This document shows, piece by piece, positions 34,828 through 39,114 of a stretch of DNA of 39,114 bases (the first letter of the stretch is position 1; each line of letters opens with the position of its first letter). The stretch is from positions 1 through 39,114 of the forward strand of contig JAFNYG010000029.1 in assembly GCA_017383325.1 (NCBI GenBank), read 5' to 3'. Made by a program: the position numbers and the translations under genes. Source of the DNA: Alphaproteobacteria bacterium (GTDB lineage: Bacteria > Pseudomonadota > Alphaproteobacteria > Rs-D84). The notes beneath the pieces were generated by a model. It saw only the letters and a program-made list of their open reading frames with translations, made no database searches and was not told the DNA's origin.

Positions 34828-35699
34828 CACAATCTGGTTGGATAATTTTGGACAAAGATTCAGGGCTGTTTTCGCGAACGGCGGGTGGTCGCATTGCGCG
34901 TATGCTGGGCACGAAAAAGTTTGGACATATTGGCACGTTGGACCCGATGGCGACGGGCGTATTGCCGATTGCGATTGGGGACGCAACCAAAATGATACCA
35001 TTTGTCGAAGACGCCGCCCCCCATGTCAAAGAATACCTGTTTTCGTGCCAGTTTGGTTTTGAAACCGATACACTGGATATCACCGGTACCGAAATTGTGC
35101 GCAATGATTTTGTGCCATGCGAATCTGATGTTCGTGCAGCATTACCGAAATTTATTGGTCGCATATCCCAGGTTCCACCGATTTATTCTGCGGTGCACGT
35201 ATCTGGCGCGCGTGCGTATGAATTGGCGCGTCGTGGGCGTACGGTTGAAATCCCTGCGCGTGATGTTGAAATATTTGCGCTGGAACTGACGGATATTTGC
35301 GGGGATACGTGGCATTTTCGCATGCGCTGTTCCCCCGGCACATACGTGCGCAGCGTTGCGCGTGATATTGCAAAAATGTGTGGCACGTTTGCGACGGTTA
35401 ACATGATACGTCGCACGCAAACGAACGGTTTTGATATAAAAGATGCCGTAAAACTTGATTTTCTGGAAAAAGTATTTAATAATAGTGGCAGTTTTGGTGA
35501 AAACCTGAAACCGGCGGATTTTGGACTGGGGGACATTCCGGTTTTTAATCTGTCTGATAAAGACGCTGGGTTTTATAAAAACGGTGGCTTTATTGAAACG
35601 GTTGCGGCATGCGGTCTGTATCGTGTTTATGCGGGTGATGTATTCATTGGCATTGGCGCGGTTTCGAACGGTCTGCTGCGACCCAAACGAACTTTATAA
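34824..35699 (+). CDS. truB: tRNA pseudouridine-55 synthase
   Basis: Makes pseudouridine 55 in the T-loop of tRNAs. The 291-residue protein has the TruB start GWIILDKDSGLFS, the catalytic motif GHIGTLDPMATGVLPIAIGDATK (Asp near residue 39), PPIYSAVHVSGARAYELARRG (about 113-133) and the RCSPGTYVRSVARDI block (about 168-182). Located next to rpsO, as in many bacteria (truB-rpsO). It overlaps the unknown gene upstream by four bases. Confidence 0.95.
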   Translation: MTQSGWIILDKDSGLFSRTAGGRIARMLGTKKFGHIGTLDPMATGVLPIAIGDATKMIPFVEDAAPHVKEYLFSCQFGFETDTLDITGTEIVRNDFVPCESDVRAALPKFIGRISQVPPIYSAVHVSGARAYELARRGRTVEIPARDVEIFALELTDICGDTWHFRMRCSPGTYVRSVARDIAKMCGTFATVNMIRRTQTNGFDIKDAVKLDFLEKVFNNSGSFGENLKPADFGLGDIPVFNLSDKDAGFYKNGGFIETVAACGLYRVYAGDVFIGIGAVSNGLLRPKRTL

Positions 35700-35720
35700 A
35701 AATAACAAAAGGAAAAAGTA

Positions 35721-35993
35721 ATGTCCGTTACAAAGGCAAAAAAATCTGAATTGATTCAGGAATACAAGGTGTCTGATGTTGACAATGGTGGTTCCGTTGA
35801 ATCCCAGGTTGCAGTTTTGACAGAACGCATTCGCAACTTGACCGAACATATGAAGGCAAACCACAAAGACAACCATTCCAAACGTGGCTTGTTATTGATG
35901 GTAAACCGTCGCAAGAAATTGTTGGCATATATTAAAAAGCGTAATGCATCTGACTACGAAGCCCTGATCAAGAAATTGGGTCTGCGTAAATAA
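35721..35993 (+). CDS. rpsO: 30S ribosomal protein S15 (uS15)
   Basis: The 90-residue protein has the S15 core [22 protein letters not shown] and [17 protein letters not shown]. It binds the central domain of 16S rRNA. It follows truB by 21 bases with AAAGGAAAAA before the ATG, and ends at an intrinsic terminator. Confidence 0.98.
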   Translation: MSVTKAKKSELIQEYKVSDVDNGGSVESQVAVLTERIRNLTEHMKANHKDNHSKRGLLLMVNRRKKLLAYIKKRNASDYEALIKKLGLRK

Positions 35994-35998
35994 TAAAT

Positions 35999-36021
35999 TC
36001 CCCCGATTGGGGGAGTTTTTT
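35999..36021 (+). terminator. Terminator after rpsO
   Basis: TCCCCC (35999-36004) / GGGGGA (36009-36014) around GATT, then six T from 36016. Confidence 0.88.
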
Positions 36022-36072
36022 ATGGTGCTATATTTTCTATTTTTAGATGATACAAGGTTTAAAAAAAATATA

Positions 36073-36093
36073 AAAAATCCCCCAACCGGGGGA
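36073..36093 (-). terminator. Terminator after rpsT
   Basis: TCCCCC (36078-36083) / GGGGGA (36088-36093) around AACC; the A-run 36073-36077 gives the U-tract on the minus strand. The stem is identical to that of the rpsO terminator facing it. Confidence 0.85.
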
Positions 36094-36118
36094 ATTTTTA
36101 TATATTTCTGAAACAACA

Positions 36119-36379
36119 TTAAGCCATTTTGGAAACCTTCTTGGCCAATCTTGAAATCTTGCGCGCTGCACGTTTCTTTGGCATGATTTTGCCGGCTGAT
36201 TTCATGATTTTGCTTTCTGCACTGCGTGCTGCTGTTGTTGCCGCCACTTTGTCGCCAGATTCAATCGCGACCAATGCTTTTTTTGTAGCGGTTTTCACTG
36301 CACTGCGACGTGCTGTGTTAATCGCATTTTTCTTGGCTGTTACCAAAATTCTTTTTTCAGATGACTTATGATTTGCCAC
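36119..36379 (-). CDS. rpsT: 30S ribosomal protein S20 (bS20)
   Basis: The 86-residue lysine/alanine-rich protein starts ANHKSSEKRILVTAKK after the initiator and has the S20 three-helix pattern. The start codon is GTG (36377-36379), preceded by AAGGAAAA. GTG or TTG starts are known for rpsT and limit its translation. Monocistronic, convergent with rpsO. Confidence 0.96.
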   Translation of the reverse strand: MANHKSSEKRILVTAKKNAINTARRSAVKTATKKALVAIESGDKVAATTAARSAESKIMKSAGKIMPKKRAARKISRLAKKVSKMA

Positions 36380-36413
36380 GTTATTTTCCTTTTATTTTTG
36401 TTTTGATTTTGCT

Positions 36414-36441
36414 ATTTTATAACAAACAAAGACAAAATCAA
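36414..36441 (-). promoter_or_regulatory. rpsT promoter
   Basis: Minus strand TTGATT (36436-36441), 16-base spacer, TAAAAT (36414-36419). The leader is about 28 bases and contains AAGGAA. Divergent from plsY. Confidence 0.5.
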
Positions 36442-36452
36442 GGAAAAATAAC

Positions 36453-37040
36453 ATGGTATATTTAATTGGGATTATTGTTTCTTATTTTCTGGGGTCGATT
36501 CCCATGGGGCTGATTTTAACGCGTCTGGCGGGCAAGGGTGACCTGCGCCAGGTGGGCAGTGGCAACATCGGCGCAACAAATGTTATGCGTGTCGGTGGAC
36601 TGCGAATGGCGGGCCTGGTATGGTTGCTTGACATGGCCAAGGCGATTGCCGCCGTGTTTATCGGTAAATATATTGCCGGTGATGCATTTGGTGCGTGGTG
36701 TGGTTTTGCGGCGATTGTTGGGCATTGCTATCCCATTTGGCTAAGGTTCCGCGGGGGCAAGGGGATTTCTTCACTGTTCGGTGTTCTGTTGGCGGTCAGT
36801 CCTGTATCATTCATTGTCTGTGGTGTTGAATGGTTATTGGTTGCGTTAACGTCTGGGATATCGTCTTTTGGTGCGGTGATTGTATTTTGTTTAATACCGG
36901 TATTGGGATTTGCAATTGGAACCGGGGTTGGTTTTGCATTTTTGGCAATTGGTTTGCTGTGCATGTGGCGACATCGGGAAAATATTCGGCGCCTGTTATC
37001 TGGCCAAGAATCCAAGATAGAATGGAAATGGAAAAAATAA
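36453..37040 (+). CDS. plsY: Acyl-phosphate glycerol-3-phosphate acyltransferase
   Basis: Integral membrane enzyme that makes lysophosphatidic acid from acyl phosphate and the glycerol-3-phosphate produced by GpsA. The 195-residue protein has the three PlsY motifs: GSIPMGLIL (about 14-22), GSGNIGATNVMR (about 36-47) and the GHCYPIWLRFRGGKGISS phosphate loop (about 90-107), and several membrane helices. The ATG follows AAGGAAAAATAAC. In many alphaproteobacteria plsY is followed by dprA; here an exported protein gene lies between. Confidence 0.95.
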   Translation: MVYLIGIIVSYFLGSIPMGLILTRLAGKGDLRQVGSGNIGATNVMRVGGLRMAGLVWLLDMAKAIAAVFIGKYIAGDAFGAWCGFAAIVGHCYPIWLRFRGGKGISSLFGVLLAVSPVSFIVCGVEWLLVALTSGISSFGAVIVFCLIPVLGFAIGTGVGFAFLAIGLLCMWRHRENIRRLLSGQESKIEWKWKK

Positions 37041-37044
37041 ATCA

Positions 37045-37069
37045 AAACATGGGGCATCCCATGTTTTTT
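37045..37069 (+). terminator. Terminator after plsY
   Basis: AAACATGGG (37045-37053) / CCCATGTTT (37058-37066) around GCAT, with T-run to 37069. Confidence 0.85.
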
Positions 37070-37070
37070 G

Positions 37071-37099
37071 TTGATTTTTTGTCAAAAATATGATATACT
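37071..37099 (+). promoter_or_regulatory. Promoter of the exported 311-residue protein
   Basis: TTGATT (37071-37076), 17-base spacer, TATACT (37094-37099) with an extended TGA. It begins one base after the plsY terminator. Confidence 0.65.
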
Positions 37100-37132
37100 G
37101 TGGCGCGAAGAGTTAATGTTAAGGGACGGGAT

Positions 37133-38068
37133 ATGAAATCAATTATATCAGTTTTTGCTGTGTTTGCGGTTATATACCCTGCGGTTGGCGCTGCGCCTGT
37201 TATGACACCTGCTACGGGGCGTGGTCGTGTGTCTATGTCGAACCAGATGATGAGCGCATCGCGCGCGGTTGCGTCTAAAAATCAAATATCTGGCCTGGCG
37301 CAACAGGGCGAAACTGTAAAATCAGCCAGTGTTGACACCAGCATGTCGCACCAATCTGAAACGATCAAAGATAAAAACACCGTTGCAGATGATAAATTGG
37401 CCGTCACACCGGACCCAATGCAGCCAGGGGACAAGGATACGCGCGAACGTGAAAAGCGTGCCTGTCTGCAAAACAACATCGGAATTGGCAACACATTTGT
37501 TTGGGCGTCACGTTACAGCAATCTGGGCAACTATTCCACAATGATAGAAGATCTTGAAGAACCAGAAAACAACACCTGTTTTGTCAAGGTTGAATTAAAA
37601 TCTGATGACGCAAAAATCAGCGTTGCGGATATCCCCAGCAAATATTTCGAAATGGGGCACAATATCACATGTGGCGAATGGGCGGATTACGACACGTTGA
37701 AATCCCGTATTTTGGATGCGAAAAAATCTGCACGCACGTGGGCGACCGTTGGTGGTGTTGTTGGCGGTGCAGGTATTGGTGTTGGTGCCATGGAATTATT
37801 CGGCAATAGATTAATTGGTGGCGCGGTCCAGGGGCAAAAATCATTGGACGGGCTGAAACTGTTGGAATCCCAACTGGCTGTATTGAAACAGGATAATGAA
37901 ACGGAATATGATCGTTTTATTGCCACGCTGGGTGAATTAAGTTGTGCATGCCAATCTAATACATGGGCCGATGGTGCAAAACCGGACGCATGTAGAGAAT
38001 ACGAATATGCATTTCCGCTAATCAAAGATAGCAGTTGTCCTGAAAACAGTAGCAATTCCCAGAAATAA
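37133..38068 (+). CDS. Exported cysteine-containing protein with glycine-rich helix, unknown
   Basis: No family recognised. The 311-residue protein has a signal peptide (MKSIISVFAVFAVIYPAVGA, cleavage after residue 20), a disordered Ser/Ala/Thr-rich segment (21-110), a domain with cysteines at 111, 149 and 180, a glycine-zipper-like hydrophobic helix (VGGVVGGAGIGVGAMELFG, about 206-224), a short coiled region, and a C-terminal cysteine cluster (271, 273, 287, 302). The design (signal, disordered N-part, scattered cysteines) recalls the 744-residue protein but lacks CX6C pairs. The ATG follows GGGACGGGAT; an upstream in-frame start at 37100 lies next to the -10 box. Confidence 0.78.
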   Translation: MKSIISVFAVFAVIYPAVGAAPVMTPATGRGRVSMSNQMMSASRAVASKNQISGLAQQGETVKSASVDTSMSHQSETIKDKNTVADDKLAVTPDPMQPGDKDTREREKRACLQNNIGIGNTFVWASRYSNLGNYSTMIEDLEEPENNTCFVKVELKSDDAKISVADIPSKYFEMGHNITCGEWADYDTLKSRILDAKKSARTWATVGGVVGGAGIGVGAMELFGNRLIGGAVQGQKSLDGLKLLESQLAVLKQDNETEYDRFIATLGELSCACQSNTWADGAKPDACREYEYAFPLIKDSSCPENSSNSQK

Positions 38069-38072
38069 CAAG

Positions 38073-38096
38073 AACCGCCAAATGGCGGTTTTTTTA
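38073..38096 (+). terminator. Terminator before dprA
   Basis: AACCGCCA (38073-38080) / TGGCGGTT (38083-38090), followed by a T-run to 38096. Confidence 0.85.
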
Positions 38097-38154
38097 TTCG
38101 CGTATCATATATTTATGCTTTATTAAACAGGCTTTTTTGGCTAGGATTACAAAC

Positions 38155-39114
38155 ATGTCAGACATATTTAATAAATTATTAATATTGCGCACGCCTGGCA
38201 TTGGGTCGGCGAAGTTTAATGCATTGATTCAGAAATTTGGTTCTGTTGATGCGGCGGTCTCTGCGATGTGTCCGGGTGATGAATTGCGTGATATGCTGTC
38301 CGATGAAATGGCACGCGCCAAATCATTGGGCATAGAATATATATCCGACCAAGATGAACTGTATCCATCTGGATTGCGTGAAATAAAAAACCATCCGCCG
38401 GTAATTTCTGTGCGTGGTAATCTAAATGTGCTAAGGCATGATATGATATCAATTGTTGGCACACGTCATGCGACGGCGGCGGGCATGGAATTGATTGCCG
38501 ATATTGCGCAAAGGTTTGCCGAAAACAATACAGCAGTTGTTTCTGGTATGGCGATTGGCACAGATACGGCGGCCCATTGTGGCGCGCTGCGTGCCGCATC
38601 TGGTGCCGGCACAGTTGCGGTTTTGGCGGGTGGTGTGGATTATATCTGGCCACTTGAAAACGAATCGTTGTATTACCGAATTTTAGATTGCGGCGTGGTT
38701 ATCAGTGAAATGCCTGTTGGTTTTACACCTGTTGCGACAAATTTTGTTCAGCGCAATCGAATTGTGGCCGGTCTGTCGCGTCGTTTGATATTGGGCGAAG
38801 CGGACGAAAAGTCGGGTTCTATGACGACGGCCCGATTCGCATCTGAATTAAATCGTGAAATTTGGGCGATACCGTCACATCCATCGGATTTACGCTCGGT
38901 TGGGCCAAATTCCTTGATTCGGTCTGGTGTTGCGCGGTTATGTATGGGTGCTGGTGATTTTTTTGCGTTATCTAAAAAAGATAATATTCACAAAAAAAAA
39001 TCACCAGAAAAAGAATCAGAAAAAAATTTAATTGATGCACTTGGGACGATTCCTGTATCAGAATCTGTATTGGCACAGATTGTCAAAAAAACGATTTCGG
39101 AAATTAAGGCGGAA
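38155..39114 (+). CDS. dprA: DNA-processing protein DprA (runs off right edge)
   Basis: Binds incoming single-stranded DNA and loads RecA during natural transformation; also widespread in bacteria not known to be competent. The 320 visible residues show an N-terminal helical (SAM/HhH-like) part with LRTPGIGSAKFNALIQKFGS (in part), the Rossmann-type core with SIVGTRHAT (about 99-107), VVSGMAIGTDTAAHCGALRA (about 128-147), VAVLAGGVDYIWPLEN and the PSHPSDLRSVGPNSLIRSG block. A lysine-rich linker and the start of a winged-helix tail follow. SD AGGA eight bases before the ATG. The stop is beyond the window. Confidence 0.95.
   Translation, partial: MSDIFNKLLILRTPGIGSAKFNALIQKFGSVDAAVSAMCPGDELRDMLSDEMARAKSLGIEYISDQDELYPSGLREIKNHPPVISVRGNLNVLRHDMISIVGTRHATAAGMELIADIAQRFAENNTAVVSGMAIGTDTAAHCGALRAASGAGTVAVLAGGVDYIWPLENESLYYRILDCGVVISEMPVGFTPVATNFVQRNRIVAGLSRRLILGEADEKSGSMTTARFASELNREIWAIPSHPSDLRSVGPNSLIRSGVARLCMGAGDFFALSKKDNIHKKKSPEKESEKNLIDALGTIPVSESVLAQIVKKTISEIKAE

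Overview
This window is a dense, chromosome-core stretch of a Gram-negative bacterium that looks like an uncultured, gut-type alphaproteobacterium. The evidence is an RpoH-type heat-shock sigma factor, rsmG close to parA-parB, a YfgM-like/BamB-like pair, an outer-membrane porin, BamB/OmpA-type lipoproteins, a TolC/MacA pair, and two large Sec-exported cysteine-containing proteins I cannot assign to a named family. The genus cannot be fixed from the sequence alone. Genes are tightly packed with many 1-14 base overlaps. No stretch over 300 bases lacks a gene, and I see no transposase, integrase, prophage or CRISPR array.

Layout. 1-4.8 kb (minus): an elongasome operon mreC-mreD-mrdA-rodA running into topA, which leaves the window. 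4.9-8.9 kb (plus): rpmI-rplT, then pheS-pheT. 8.9-10.5 kb (minus): a small carrier-protein-like gene with a cysteine tail, and mreB on its own promoter. 10.6-13.1 kb (plus): rnpA-yidD and accB-accC. 13.1-15.9 kb: divergent uvrD/pcrA and dnaQ. 15.9-18.5 kb (minus): tolC-like then macA-like. 18.56 kb: tRNA-Cys. 18.7-22.9 kb (minus): rpoH, a porin and a 744-residue protein with seven CX6C cysteine pairs. 23-25.5 kb (plus): yfgM-like, short bamB-like, tRNA-Val, a tiny membrane protein and an OmpA-domain lipoprotein. 25.5-28 kb (minus): a TPR protein and gpsA. 28-31.4 kb: rsmG, an inverted HExxH protein gene, parA, parB. 31.6-36 kb (plus): xseB-mutS-unknown-truB-rpsO. 36.1-39.1 kb: rpsT (minus), plsY, an exported unknown protein, and dprA cut by the window end.

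Functionally the region links envelope growth (MreBCD, PBP2, RodA, GpsA, PlsY, AccBC, BamB, porin), DNA maintenance and segregation (UvrD, DnaQ, MutS, XseB, TopA, DprA, ParAB) and translation (ribosomal proteins, PheRS, tRNAs, TruB, RsmG, RnpA).

The most unusual signals are these. Several strong promoters have the -10 box only 6-9 bases before the ATG, predicting leaderless mRNAs. An HExxH protein gene with a perfect-consensus promoter sits between rsmG and parA, flanked by two parS-like palindromes. An exported protein carries seven CX6C pairs, and its 3' end has been rewritten by a 38-bp tandem duplication. An acyl-carrier-like protein has a cysteine-rich tail. Stereotyped GCCGGC hairpins end many genes.
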